Below, piece by piece: positions 1 to 8,719 of a stretch of 52,212 bases of DNA. The notes beneath the pieces were generated by a model. It saw only the letters and a program-made list of their open reading frames with translations. It was not told the DNA's origin and did no database searches. The DNA is from GCA-2725625 sp964574215 (lineage in GTDB: Bacteria > Pseudomonadota > Alphaproteobacteria > Rhodospirillales > UBA2165): positions 1-52,212 of the forward strand of contig CAZNLR010000038.1 of the NCBI GenBank assembly GCA_964574215.1, written 5' to 3'. Every line of letters begins with the position of its first letter. The stretch's first letter is position 1. The translations under genes were made by a program, and so were the position numbers.

Positions 1-1048
1 CTTGACCCAGGAAAAAATGGACGACCGCATGGGCCTGATTTCGGGAACGACCGATTATATGGGCGTGGCCGACGCCGATATCGTCATTGAGGCCGTCTTC
101 GAGAGCATGGACCTCAAGAAACAAATCTTTGCTGAGCTCGATCGGATCTGTAAGCCGGAAACCATTTTGGCCAGCAACACCTCGACCCTCGATATCAACA
201 AGATCGCCACGGCCACCAAGCGGCCAGATAAAGTGTGCGGCACCCACTTCTTCAGTCCGGCCAACGTGATGAAGCTGTTGGAGAATGTGCGGACGGAAGA
301 GGCTTCCAAGGAAACCATCGCCACCATTATGAAGCTGGCCGGTACCCTCAAGAAAGTCGGTGTGCTGGTCGGTGTCGGTGACGGCTTTGTCGGCAACCGC
401 ATGCTGCACGTGGCCGCCCGGGTGGCCGAATTCATGGTTGAAGAGGGCGCCATGCCCTGGCAGGTGGACAAGGTGGTGGTCGATTACGGCTTCCCCATCG
501 GTCCGTTCCAGCTTAACGATCTGGCGGGTATCGACGTGCGCCACGCCATCCGTGCGGAGCAGATGAAGCTCTACGGCGACCGCCGCCAGTCGGTGATCCT
601 CGAGAACATCTACCAGACAGGCCGCTACGGCCAGAAGACCAACGGCGGCTGGTACACCTATGAAGGCGGCAGTCGCAAGGGGACGCCGGAACCCGAAATC
701 GAAGCCCTTATCCTCAAGACTTCCGAGGAAATGGGTGTCGAGCGCCGCGACTTCTCGGACGAGGAAATTCTGGAGCGGTATCTCTACGCCATTATCAATA
801 CCGGCGCGATGGTGCTGGAGGAAGGACTCGCCATCCGGTCCAGCGATATTGATGTCATCTGGAACTACGGCTACGGCTTCCCACGCTACTGGGGTGGTCC
901 CATGTTCGCAGCCGATTTGATCGGCCTCCAGAAGATTTTCGACAAGGTCAGCGATCTCCACGGCGAGTACGGCGACTGGCTCAAACCGTCGGCTCTGCTG
1001 AAATCTCTGGCGGATGAAGGTAAGGGATTTGCCGACTATAAGGGCTGA
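1..1048 (+). CDS. 3-hydroxyacyl-CoA dehydrogenase, C-terminal part of a FadB/FadJ-type multifunctional enzyme (5' truncated by window)
   Basis: The reading frame is open from the left edge, so the N-terminal half lies outside. In fatty-acid beta-oxidation this enzyme oxidises 3-hydroxyacyl-CoA with NAD+, and multifunctional forms also hydrate enoyl-CoA. The visible part has the end of the NAD-binding domain (ADIVIEAVFE, then ASNTSTLDI and the catalytic-His region GTHFFSPANVMKLLE). After GDGFVGNRM come two C-terminal HAD helical domains, the second ending near FPRYWGGPMF. About 348 residues are seen, and multifunctional members are roughly 700, so the missing part is probably the crotonase domain. 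The TGA stop is followed by a strong terminator. Neighbouring genes point the other way, so this is the end of a transcript that began upstream. Confidence 0.9.
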   Translation, partial: LTQEKMDDRMGLISGTTDYMGVADADIVIEAVFESMDLKKQIFAELDRICKPETILASNTSTLDINKIATATKRPDKVCGTHFFSPANVMKLLENVRTEEASKETIATIMKLAGTLKKVGVLVGVGDGFVGNRMLHVAARVAEFMVEEGAMPWQVDKVVVDYGFPIGPFQLNDLAGIDVRHAIRAEQMKLYGDRRQSVILENIYQTGRYGQKTNGGWYTYEGGSRKGTPEPEIEALILKTSEEMGVERRDFSDEEILERYLYAIINTGAMVLEEGLAIRSSDIDVIWNYGYGFPRYWGGPMFAADLIGLQKIFDKVSDLHGEYGDWLKPSALLKSLADEGKGFADYKG

Positions 1049-1071
1049 TTAAATTACGCCAGAGAATAAAG

Positions 1072-1100
1072 AAAAGGCCGCGAATTTAACGCGGCCTTTT
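1072..1100. terminator. Bidirectional rho-independent terminator
   Basis: A perfect 11-bp inverted repeat (AAAAGGCCGCG / CGCGGCCTTTT) encloses a 7-base loop. A-rich and T-rich flanks let it work on both strands. It sits between the 3' end of the acyl-CoA dehydrogenase gene and the 3' end of the leftward gene at 1122-1862, which is where a shared terminator is expected. Confidence 0.9.
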
Positions 1101-1121
1101 ATCTTGGATATTAAAATCCGA

Positions 1122-1862
1122 TCAACTGCAGGAAATTGTGGCGTCGTATTTAAACTTTCGATCGGTCCAGGAGGGTTCCAGCCAGAGACCGACCAGACCG
1201 TTTTCACGGCCCCGGTCTTTGATTTTGAACATGGCCTGCTGGGAATTGGCCAGTTTCAACCGCCGTTTGGACAACAGAGCCTTGCCGTCAACGCGGTATA
1301 TGTTGACCGTACCGAGCCGCGGCCATTTGTCACCCAGATTGGTGATCTTGAAGACAACCGTTTTACTTTTGCAACTGGCGTTGATTTCCACATCGAGATC
1401 ACCGCTGGATACGGAGGCGGTTTCGACGTTGCGGTTGTTCCTGGAAGATTTGTTGCCACCGGCTGCGGTGCTGAAATTTTCCAGGGAAGCGGCTTCTTTG
1501 GTCTCTTCCTGGTCCTTCAGGCAACTCAAGACCTCGATGCGCTGATCGATATCTTCGATGTGTTCTTCCAGCTGCTTGCCTTCCAAACGCAGTCCGCGGG
1601 ATTTCACGACGGCGGCCGAGCCAGCTTCATGAAGACGTTCCATGCGGGTCCGGTATTTATTCCAGCGGGAAATATAGGAATCCCAATTTCCCTTGTACTT
1701 CTTATTGACCGTTTTGATGACTTTGCTGTGGCTTTTGCCCCACCAATCCACTTTCGGCAGCGGTCCGCACTTAGCTGCATGGGCGCTGTTAGATACCGAT
1801 CCAATCAAAAAGATAGCCGCGAACGACGCAGCTATCACAAATTTTCCGGCAAATTTAACCAC
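1122..1862 (-). CDS. Exported protein of unknown function
   Basis: I do not recognise a family. The 246-residue product starts with a GTG codon and a clear signal peptide: a basic start, a hydrophobic stretch at about residues 8-22, and a cleavage site near AHAA. The mature part has a Trp- and Lys-rich first third, a predicted helical stretch at about residues 85-120 (EGKQLEEHIEDIDQRIEVL), a low-complexity Asn/Ser linker near 135-150, and a beta-rich C-terminal domain. Its few Cys residues could form disulfides. It is therefore probably periplasmic or surface-associated. It is transcribed alone toward the shared terminator at 1072-1100. Two strong palindromes lie about 90-120 bases upstream of its start. 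The weak Shine-Dalgarno leaves the GTG start uncertain. Confidence 0.7.
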   Translation of the reverse strand: MVKFAGKFVIAASFAAIFLIGSVSNSAHAAKCGPLPKVDWWGKSHSKVIKTVNKKYKGNWDSYISRWNKYRTRMERLHEAGSAAVVKSRGLRLEGKQLEEHIEDIDQRIEVLSCLKDQEETKEAASLENFSTAAGGNKSSRNNRNVETASVSSGDLDVEINASCKSKTVVFKITNLGDKWPRLGTVNIYRVDGKALLSKRRLKLANSQQAMFKIKDRGRENGLVGLWLEPSWTDRKFKYDATISCS

Positions 1863-1954
1863 GGAAACCGACTCTCTATCACCACAATGAAAATATTTTC
1901 TGGGGAATATGTATGTCTAATTGGGCTGGCGAGAAATTGTGGATAACCGATAGA

Positions 1955-1985
1955 GGATTTTACGTAGAATCCCTATGACATAGGG
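1955..1985. repeat. Two abutting palindromes in the intergenic gap
   Basis: Positions 1955-1972 form an 18-bp near-perfect palindrome (GGATTTTACGTAGAATCC, one mismatched pair, TACGTA at the centre). It runs directly into a perfect 7-1-7 palindrome at 1971-1985 (CCCTATG A CATAGGG). The pair lies upstream of the exported-protein gene and downstream of the methyltransferase gene, both leftward. No T-tract follows, so a simple terminator is unlikely. A protein-binding operator is possible but unproven. Confidence 0.6.
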
Positions 1986-2017
1986 GCATAGGCAGTTACT
2001 GATAAAATGAATTTATT

Positions 2018-2725
2018 TCAAGGTCTTACCAGCATGTTTACCCGCATTGGTTGATTAAATTGATGGCCATTTTCGACTTTTTCGCCCAACTCCTCGAATC
2101 TTTTCCGGAGTTCCGCCTCGTGTTCTTCGAATTTTGATTCGCGGGCGGGATTGATGGCGAGGGACGCGGCCCGGAAGGAGTCGAAGTCGGATCGGACGGT
2201 GGCCGCCATATAAGTCATTTCTCCCACCGGGAGAAAACCGTTTTCCTGCGCTTTCAATAATGCCTGATAGGCAAGGTCCCTGATCTCGGTCTCGTCGACG
2301 ATCGGCAGGGTCAATTCGAATTGGGAACCTTCGGCCAGGGGCTCGATGACACACAGGCACCCCGCCGTTTTGAGAACCCGGCTGGCTTCCTGTATGGCCT
2401 TGATCATATGTTCCGGCGGGACATGGTGGAGGCTGTTGAAGAAAAGAACGATATCGGCGGACCGGTCCTCCAAAGGCAAGTCTTCCGCCACACCTTTTAG
2501 GAAGGTCTCATTATCCACCTGTTCTACTGAGTTGGCGGTTTCCAATTGCTTGTCGCTGGGATCGATGCCGATAACTATCGCCCCATGACCGGCCAGAATT
2601 CGCGCAATTCGCCCGCCGCCGCATCCCACATCGACGATGGTTTTTCCGTTGGGACCAAGCAGCCCGTTTAAGACATCGCTGGTGTCCCTGATCTGAATTT
2701 CTTCGTTCTGTGATTCTTCAAACAT
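2018..2725 (-). CDS. Class I SAM-dependent methyltransferase
   Basis: The 235-residue protein has the Rossmann methyltransferase fold of the Methyltransf_11 type. SAM motif I is VDVGCGGGRIARIL near residues 36-49, followed by the acidic strand IGIDPSD and motif IV-like ADIVLFFNSLHHVPPEH. The substrate cannot be told from sequence. The C-terminal third, with FRAASLAINPARESKF, is less typical and may form the acceptor site. It starts at ATG with no strong Shine-Dalgarno, 82 bases after glk on the same strand, so it may be the last gene of the cyclase-GH15-otsA-glk transcript or have its own promoter. No link to trehalose metabolism is evident beyond position. Confidence 0.85.
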   Translation of the reverse strand: MFEESQNEEIQIRDTSDVLNGLLGPNGKTIVDVGCGGGRIARILAGHGAIVIGIDPSDKQLETANSVEQVDNETFLKGVAEDLPLEDRSADIVLFFNSLHHVPPEHMIKAIQEASRVLKTAGCLCVIEPLAEGSQFELTLPIVDETEIRDLAYQALLKAQENGFLPVGEMTYMAATVRSDFDSFRAASLAINPARESKFEEHEAELRKRFEELGEKVENGHQFNQPMRVNMLVRP

Positions 2726-2807
2726 ATGTAGCGGTCCGTCTTCGCATAATTATTGGAGGTAATTGCTGGTGAATGATATCGGCGGATGCGGTGCTTGCAA
2801 AGCCCAT

Positions 2808-3755
2808 TCAAAACATCATTGCCAAACCAAAAAGAGCAGGCTGTTCTCGAACGATTAAATATGACGGAATGGCGGAAAGATAAGAAGAAAACCGGCCTTT
2901 GTCTTCGAATCTGGCGCGGAAACCGGAATTGTGCAGCGGGTCGACCAGATCGGGCAGGATACCCCCCGCCAAATAGACGCCTCCCCTGGCGCCGGCACTG
3001 AGCGCCAAGTCAGCGGCAGCGGTGCCTAAAAACTGGAAAAACTGTTCCAGCGTTTTTTGAGCCAACGGATCAGCGTCACGAATGGAAGCCTCCGTAATAT
3101 CGCCGGGACTGTTTGCAGATGCTGAGAGGCCCTCCAGTCGTGATATTGTTCCATAAAGGTTTATCAGACCGGGACCCGATATCAGACGCTCATAGGAGAC
3201 ATGGCCAAATTCCTTTCTTAACTCGCCGACAACCTTTTCCTCAAATCCGTTATAGGCAGGCAATGTTGCATGCCCGGCTTCGGTGGCTGCGGGCAGCCAA
3301 CCTTTTTGGGATGGAATCAGCAAGGCCGCCCCCAGACCCGTACCGGGTCCGAGAACAATCTTGGTCGAATCAATTGCCGGTTCGCCGCCGCCAATTTGAA
3401 TCAAATCGTCACCCGACAGATGAGGCAGCGCCAAAGCGAGGGCGGCGAAATCATTGAGAACAACGAGACCAGGCATAGAGAGCTTGCGGCGAAGGTCGTC
3501 GATTGAAAATCGCCAGGGGCTATTGGTTAACTTGACTTCATCGCCGGTAACCGGGCAGGCCACGGCGATGGCGCCTTTCTGCGGTGGCGCCGTTACGCCG
3601 ATGCGGGATAGATAATCTTTTATGGCGTCAAAAATTCCGGGATAGTCGGCACAAGTCAGGCTTATCTCACGGTCGTAGGAAACGCCGCCATCGGCCAGGG
3701 CAAAGCGGGCATTGGTGCCGCCGATATCGGCAATTAAGGCTGGACCGTCGCTCAT
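2808..3755 (-). CDS. glk: Glucokinase
   Basis: Cytoplasmic ATP-dependent phosphorylation of glucose to glucose-6-phosphate. The protein is of the bacterial Glk (ROK-unrelated) type at about 315 residues. Near the N-terminus is the phosphate-binding motif ADIGGTNARFAL. Next come the catalytic-Asp region VLNDFAALALALP, LGPGTGLGAALL and the EAGHATLPA glucose-binding segment. I chose the ATG at 3755 because a GAGGG Shine-Dalgarno lies 9 bases upstream. An in-frame TTG at 3764 would be the alternative. It follows otsA by 12 bases and is surely co-transcribed with it. It would phosphorylate glucose released by the GH15 enzyme two genes upstream, returning it to UDP-glucose and glucose-6-phosphate, the substrates of OtsA. 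Confidence 0.95.
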   Translation of the reverse strand: MSDGPALIADIGGTNARFALADGGVSYDREISLTCADYPGIFDAIKDYLSRIGVTAPPQKGAIAVACPVTGDEVKLTNSPWRFSIDDLRRKLSMPGLVVLNDFAALALALPHLSGDDLIQIGGGEPAIDSTKIVLGPGTGLGAALLIPSQKGWLPAATEAGHATLPAYNGFEEKVVGELRKEFGHVSYERLISGPGLINLYGTISRLEGLSASANSPGDITEASIRDADPLAQKTLEQFFQFLGTAAADLALSAGARGGVYLAGGILPDLVDPLHNSGFRARFEDKGRFSSYLSAIPSYLIVREQPALFGLAMMF

Positions 3756-3767
3756 TTGAAGCAACCC

Positions 3768-5153
3768 TCACGATTTACCGAATGGCGCTTGATCGAGAGC
3801 GTCCAAAAACGACTCCAGCCAATGGCTCAAGGTGTTTTCTTTTAGCTTAACCATCATGGCCTGCCATCTTTCGGTGCGCTCCTCCAACGGCATGTCGATG
3901 CCGCGGGCGATGGCGTCGGCCACTTCATCGATATCGAACGGATTGACGATCAACGCCTCTTCCAACTCGCGGGCCGCGCCAGCAAAACGGGACAGCACAA
4001 GAACGCCGGGATCAAGCGGGTTCTGGGTGGCGACATACTCCTTGGCCACCAAATTCATGCCGTCCCTGAGAGGTGTCACCAGCCCAATGCGGCTGGCCCG
4101 GTAAAATCCCGCCAAATCCTTGCGGGCGTAACTTTTGTTCAGATAGTTGATGGGCACCCAATCGAATTCGGCGAAGCGGCCGTTGATATGCCCGGCGACG
4201 GTTTCCAGATCCTTCCTGATCTCTTTGTATTCCGGCACTTCCGATCGCGAGGGCGGGGCAATCTGGATCATCATTACCTGACCGCGCAGACCGGAATACT
4301 TCTCCAGAAGACGCTCGAATGAGTTCATCCGCTGGATCAAGCCTTTGGAGTAATCCAGACGGTCCACACCGATAATCCAGGACGTGTTTTCACTGTTTTT
4401 CTGCATGCGCTTGACGATATTCGATTTCGTCGAATCCAGGCCGGCCTGAATAAGATCATTGGTGTCCACACCGATGGGGAAGACGCTGGCCCGCAATGTT
4501 CGGCCGAACACCTGGATCAGATGTCCGCCGAGAATTCGGCCGTCGGCCTCGTGGACGATGTAATCCAAAAAAGCGCGCAGATCATTTTCCGTTTGAAAGC
4601 CGACGACGTCGTAGGCGCAGAGATCGCGAATCAGCTTTTGATGCGCGGGCAGGGCGGTAAGAACTTCAATGGCGGGAAAGGGCGTATGAAGGAAAAAACC
4701 GATCCGGTTGTGAACGCCCGCGCGCCGCAATTCGTTGCCCATGGGGATGAGATGATAATCGTGCACCCAAATGTTGTCGTCATCTTCCAGAAGCGGGCGC
4801 AGCTTGCCGGCGAAAAGCGTATTGACCCGCTGATAGCCCGAATAGTCCTGCTTCTCGAATGACGTCAAATCCAGCCGGTAATGAAACAGGGGCCACAGCG
4901 TCCGGTTGGCGTAGCCGCTGTAATATTCGTTGTAGTCTTTACGGGACAAATCGACGCAAGCAAAGGTGACGGGGTCGGTTTGCGTGATTTGCGGCGCCGC
5001 CGACGTGGTTCGGGCGACCTTACCCGACCAGCCGAACCAGATGCCGCCTTTGTCCGCCAGTGCACTGTTGAGAGCGACGGCCAGTCCGCCGGCGGTGGAT
5101 TTACCGCTGGTGGTGACGGCGACCCGGTTGGATACGACAATCAGCCTGCTCAA
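3768..5153 (-). CDS. otsA: Alpha,alpha-trehalose-phosphate synthase (UDP-forming)
   Basis: GT20 glycosyltransferase joining UDP-glucose and glucose-6-phosphate into trehalose-6-phosphate, for osmotic and stress protection. The length of 461 residues is normal for a stand-alone OtsA with no fused phosphatase domain. Recognisable motifs are IVVSNR at the start, the GGLAVAL donor loop, WFGWSGKV, VHDYHLIPMGNELR, HTPFP, GVDRLDYSKGL and the C-terminal DGMNLVAKEYVA nucleotide-sugar site. The start codon is TTG, overlapping the GH15 stop in a TTGA arrangement, which implies translational coupling. IVVSNR so close to the N-terminus supports this start. No OtsB phosphatase gene occurs anywhere in the window, so the phosphatase must be encoded elsewhere or replaced. 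Confidence 0.96.
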   Translation of the reverse strand: MSRLIVVSNRVAVTTSGKSTAGGLAVALNSALADKGGIWFGWSGKVARTTSAAPQITQTDPVTFACVDLSRKDYNEYYSGYANRTLWPLFHYRLDLTSFEKQDYSGYQRVNTLFAGKLRPLLEDDDNIWVHDYHLIPMGNELRRAGVHNRIGFFLHTPFPAIEVLTALPAHQKLIRDLCAYDVVGFQTENDLRAFLDYIVHEADGRILGGHLIQVFGRTLRASVFPIGVDTNDLIQAGLDSTKSNIVKRMQKNSENTSWIIGVDRLDYSKGLIQRMNSFERLLEKYSGLRGQVMMIQIAPPSRSEVPEYKEIRKDLETVAGHINGRFAEFDWVPINYLNKSYARKDLAGFYRASRIGLVTPLRDGMNLVAKEYVATQNPLDPGVLVLSRFAGAARELEEALIVNPFDIDEVADAIARGIDMPLEERTERWQAMMVKLKENTLSHWLESFLDALDQAPFGKS

Positions 5154-6964
5154 AACGCCTCACTCCAACTTTTGCTCAGATGCATGGCGGAATTAATCAG
5201 TCCCACCATGGAATAGGTTTGCGGAAAATTACCCCACAATTCGCCCGTTTCCGTATCGATATCCTCGGACAATAAACCCAGTTGATTGCAGTGGGTTAGC
5301 ATGTGCTCGAACAACTCGCGGGCTTCGTCCCGTCTGCCGATTGCCGCCAAGGCGTCGATATACCAGAAGGTGCAAACCGTGAAGGACGTTTCCGGCCGGC
5401 CGAAATCGTCTTCCTGGATGTAGCGGAACAGATAGTCGCCTTTTTTCAAATGATTACCGATGGTGTCGACCGTGCCGACAAACATATCATCGGAAGGATC
5501 GATAAATCCGAATTCCTGCATCAAAAGAAGGCTGGCGTCCAAATCCTCGCCTTCAAACGCATCGACGAAAGTATTGCGCTCGGTGTCGAAGGCGCGGGCA
5601 ATAATTTCGTTTTTTATCTGCGCCGATTTTTCCTCCCAATCCCGGGCCCGCTCCGGTTGGCTGAGCCGTTCGGCTATTTTGGCCAGCCGGTCGCAAGCGG
5701 CCCAGCACATAACGGCGGAGAAAGTATGAACTTTGGCGATGCCGCGGAATTCCCAAAGACCGGCATCGGGCTGGTCGTAAAGCTCAAAGGCCCGGCGTCC
5801 CACCATTTCCAATCGTTCGAACAATCGCAGGCCGCCGGCCTGGGTCAGGCGTTCGTCGAAAAAGGCCTGGGTAGCGGCCATAACGACGCTGCCATAAACG
5901 TCATTTTGAATATGTTCATAAGCCTGATTGCCATTGCGCACCGGCCCCATGCCCCGATATCCGGCCAATGTCTTAACTTCGGACTCGGTTAGTTTCGGGT
6001 CCAGCGTAATGCTGTAGACCGGCTGCAAGTGACCATCGGCGGCGGCGATGACATTGGTGATATACTGAATATGATCCTCCATAGTCCTGGTTGCGCCCAG
6101 GCGATTGAGGGCTTTGACCACAAAATTCGCATCCCTCAGCCAGCAATAGCGGTAGTCCCAGTTGCGTCCGCTGTCGGGGGCCTCGGGGATCGATGTGGTC
6201 ATGGCGGCGACGATACCGCCGCTTTCCTCAAAATTGCTGAGCTTCAAGGTAATAGCGGCGCGGATCACCGCTTCCTGCCACTCGAAGGGCAGGGACAGAT
6301 AACGGCACCATTCCCGCCAGTAGCTCTGGGTCTGGTCGAAAAACTGCCGCCCGGTTTCCTTGATCGGACTGTTGAGGCTTTCATCGGGACCGAGAATAAT
6401 GGTCAACGGACGTTCAAGGACGAAGGGGGTTTCTTCCATGACGTAGGATATGGGCGCGTCGGTGGTGCAGCGGAGAACCAGATCGGGCATGACATAGCGG
6501 ATATGATTGCTGCCCCTGGTGCGGTCGGGAACACCGCCCCCATAGGAATGAGCGGGCCGAAGTCTGATCCTGATGCGGGGATTGCCCAGCAACGCCCGCA
6601 CCTGCCGGACAATGGTCATGGGCCGGAAGGTTCGGTCCATTTGCTTGAAACGCGGTGAATAGTCGGTAATCTCCAGCGCTGCGCCGCTGGTGTCGTAGAG
6701 CGTGGTTACCAGGATCGCCGTGTTGCGCAGATAATGCTGTTCCGCCCGTTCGAAGTTCTCCACCCAGATATCAAAAAAGCCGATATTCTCCTCGGCTTCG
6801 TCGCCGCCGTTGCCGACATTGTTGAGCAGACTGCAAAATACGGGATCGCCGTCCAGGCTCGGCAGGCAACTCCAAACAATGCGGCCTTTGGTGTCCAAGA
6901 GGGCGCTAATGGCGCTGTTGCCGATGACCCCGAGGTTTAAATCGGTTTGAAAGGTTTCGGGCAT
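5150..6964 (-). CDS. Glycoside hydrolase family 15 protein (glucoamylase/trehalase type)
   Basis: The 604-residue protein has the two-part GH15 architecture. An N-terminal beta-sandwich holds LDTKGRIVWSCLPSLDGDP. A C-terminal (alpha/alpha)6 barrel holds RNWDYRYCWLRDANF and the late acidic segment TGELWGNFPQTYSMVG, which carries the presumed catalytic Glu. It has no signal peptide, so it acts in the cytoplasm. GH15 members next to otsA are often trehalases in actinobacteria and proteobacteria. The context here (otsA overlapping by 4 bases, then glk) favours trehalose or a short alpha-glucan as substrate, with glucose passed to Glk. Sequence alone cannot separate trehalase from glucoamylase. 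It lies 32 bases after the cyclase gene on the same strand. Confidence 0.9.
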   Translation of the reverse strand: MPETFQTDLNLGVIGNSAISALLDTKGRIVWSCLPSLDGDPVFCSLLNNVGNGGDEAEENIGFFDIWVENFERAEQHYLRNTAILVTTLYDTSGAALEITDYSPRFKQMDRTFRPMTIVRQVRALLGNPRIRIRLRPAHSYGGGVPDRTRGSNHIRYVMPDLVLRCTTDAPISYVMEETPFVLERPLTIILGPDESLNSPIKETGRQFFDQTQSYWREWCRYLSLPFEWQEAVIRAAITLKLSNFEESGGIVAAMTTSIPEAPDSGRNWDYRYCWLRDANFVVKALNRLGATRTMEDHIQYITNVIAAADGHLQPVYSITLDPKLTESEVKTLAGYRGMGPVRNGNQAYEHIQNDVYGSVVMAATQAFFDERLTQAGGLRLFERLEMVGRRAFELYDQPDAGLWEFRGIAKVHTFSAVMCWAACDRLAKIAERLSQPERARDWEEKSAQIKNEIIARAFDTERNTFVDAFEGEDLDASLLLMQEFGFIDPSDDMFVGTVDTIGNHLKKGDYLFRYIQEDDFGRPETSFTVCTFWYIDALAAIGRRDEARELFEHMLTHCNQLGLLSEDIDTETGELWGNFPQTYSMVGLINSAMHLSKSWSEAF

Positions 6965-6996
6965 GCCAAGTCTCGATGATCCTATTTTTTGTCTAT

Positions 6997-8469
6997 TTAG
7001 TGCGACACTTCATAAACTTTAACGGATTCTGATTTGCCGCGAATAGTTAAATCGCCCTTGGGAAGAAAATTAAATTCATCCTCTCCCGTGGAATCGACAA
7101 TATCTTTGGTGAAATCCGATACTAATATCAATGTACCGAAATCTTTGTTGAGGGATTCAAGGCGGGCCGCCGTATTCACCGCGTCGCCATGGACCGTATA
7201 GTTCAATCGATTGTCGGCGCCGACGGCACCGGCAACCACATTGCCACTGTTGATGCCAATTCGAGTCGTTATGGTATCACCATGACAGAACTGGTGACCA
7301 CTCAGCGCCTGCTGAATATCTACCGCTGTGGCGATGGCTTCCCTGGCGTGATTGTCGTCCTCTATGGGGACATTGAAGGTAACCAGGACAGCGTCTCCTT
7401 GGAACTGGTTGACCACACCATTGTGACTGTAGATGATGTCCACAATTAGTGAAAAATATTCATTCAGCAGGTAGACGACGCCTGACGGAGACAGGTTCTC
7501 GCATATTTTTGTGAAGTCCTTGATGTCAGCGTACAAAATTGTTGCCAGTCGGTGTTGCGGATCGAACTCGCCTTTATTTTCCAGGATGGCCTTGGCCACT
7601 GTCCGTGGCACATATTTGCCGAACGTCTCTTTTATCAGATCACGCTCCCTTAGTTCCTCCACCATTTGATTGAAGCCGCTGGCGAGGCCGCCGATCTCGT
7701 CGTCCGTCAGGATCGGTGTTTTGACGTCTAAGTCTCCTTTGCCGGCTTTCTCCATGGAAGAATAAAGAGACTCGATAGGGCGGGAGAGGTTCTTTTGGAT
7801 GAAGTAGAACGACGAACCGGCCATAATTATGATCACAATGATATCAAACAAAAATGCCTGGTTGAGCGTAATGCCCTGAAGTTTGCGGACTTCGCCAAAG
7901 GCAAAAATTTCCAATGCCGCCAACGCGCCGGGCACCAGGGCGACAGAGACAAAGGCAGCGATGAATTTGTAAATTAGGCGTCCGCCAACGGGTAAAATCG
8001 TTTGGTTGAATCGGTGAAATATTTCAATTTTTAACTGGGCGCTGAAATCATCGACGAGAAAGTAGATCAATATACTGACGAACGTGCAAAAGAGGACCAT
8101 CATCGATATATAAAACGGCGCCATGATCCCGGTGTCGCATCCAGGGCACAGAGCGTCTAAGACAATAAAGGCGATGAACATAACGCAGAAAATTAAAAAT
8201 GCGGCCCAAACGGCGGAATATAGCGCCAGCTTGTGGATTCGACGTGCCGCCTTCTCAAAACCGGTTTCCGTTTTCAGATAATATTGGATCGGCTTAAATA
8301 TAAAATAAGCGCCGGTAAGATTAATCAACACCAGGAAGCCAAGATTCATAGGCACAGCAATAAATAGCCTGTCCAATTGGCCGGAAATGATCATGAATGT
8401 CGAAAAGGACAGCATATGCAGAACGGCGACGGCAACCATATAGATCATATATCGGGTCTGCATCTGCAT
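6997..8469 (-). CDS. Membrane-bound class III adenylate/guanylate cyclase with HAMP domain
   Basis: The product makes a cyclic nucleotide, probably cAMP, under control of its membrane part. With the ATG at 8469 it has about 490 residues: six predicted transmembrane helices (roughly 8-28, 35-58, 83-106, 118-139, 164-188, 206-224), a HAMP linker (about 225-276) and a class III cyclase domain (about 304-489). Metal-binding aspartates are in LYADIKDFT and FQGDAVLV. The transition-state Asn/Arg region is VHGDAVNTAARLES. I preferred 8469 over the longer ATG at 8502 because AGGA lies 6 bases upstream. It begins a leftward run with GH15, otsA and glk, so cyclic nucleotide signalling and trehalose metabolism may be co-expressed. 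It diverges from the hybrid kinase gene. Confidence 0.92.
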   Translation of the reverse strand: MQMQTRYMIYMVAVAVLHMLSFSTFMIISGQLDRLFIAVPMNLGFLVLINLTGAYFIFKPIQYYLKTETGFEKAARRIHKLALYSAVWAAFLIFCVMFIAFIVLDALCPGCDTGIMAPFYISMMVLFCTFVSILIYFLVDDFSAQLKIEIFHRFNQTILPVGGRLIYKFIAAFVSVALVPGALAALEIFAFGEVRKLQGITLNQAFLFDIIVIIIMAGSSFYFIQKNLSRPIESLYSSMEKAGKGDLDVKTPILTDDEIGGLASGFNQMVEELRERDLIKETFGKYVPRTVAKAILENKGEFDPQHRLATILYADIKDFTKICENLSPSGVVYLLNEYFSLIVDIIYSHNGVVNQFQGDAVLVTFNVPIEDDNHAREAIATAVDIQQALSGHQFCHGDTITTRIGINSGNVVAGAVGADNRLNYTVHGDAVNTAARLESLNKDFGTLILVSDFTKDIVDSTGEDEFNFLPKGDLTIRGKSESVKVYEVSH

Positions 8470-8651
8470 ATTTAATCCTACCAATTGAAATACCAACCAC
8501 ATAGAAGTTTAAGGGTTGAAACCTCTTTATCCAATACATTGCAGAGTTCCGATTCAATACACGTCACATGAAATTATACCTGCCAATCGCTATTGATAAT
8601 TAATTTCAAAATTACAATATCGATACTAAGGAAATGGAAAATCGGTTTGTC

Positions 8652-8679
8652 TTGAACACGTACGATCAAAAAATACAAC
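8652..8679 (+). promoter_or_regulatory. Possible sigma-70 promoter for the hybrid kinase gene
   Basis: TTGAAC and TACAAC are separated by 16 bases in the AT-rich gap between the divergent cyclase and hybrid kinase genes, about 40 bases before the ATG. Each box departs from consensus at two positions. It is a weak but well-placed candidate. Confidence 0.3.
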
Positions 8680-8719
8680 CTGAACTTAGACCCTATTAGT
8701 CTATTGACTGGCGGCTAAA

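Noticed and set aside
5303..6658. Two long rightward frames over the GH15 gene
   Set aside because: They are antisense to clear GH15 motifs, contain no recognisable domain and have no ribosome-binding sites.
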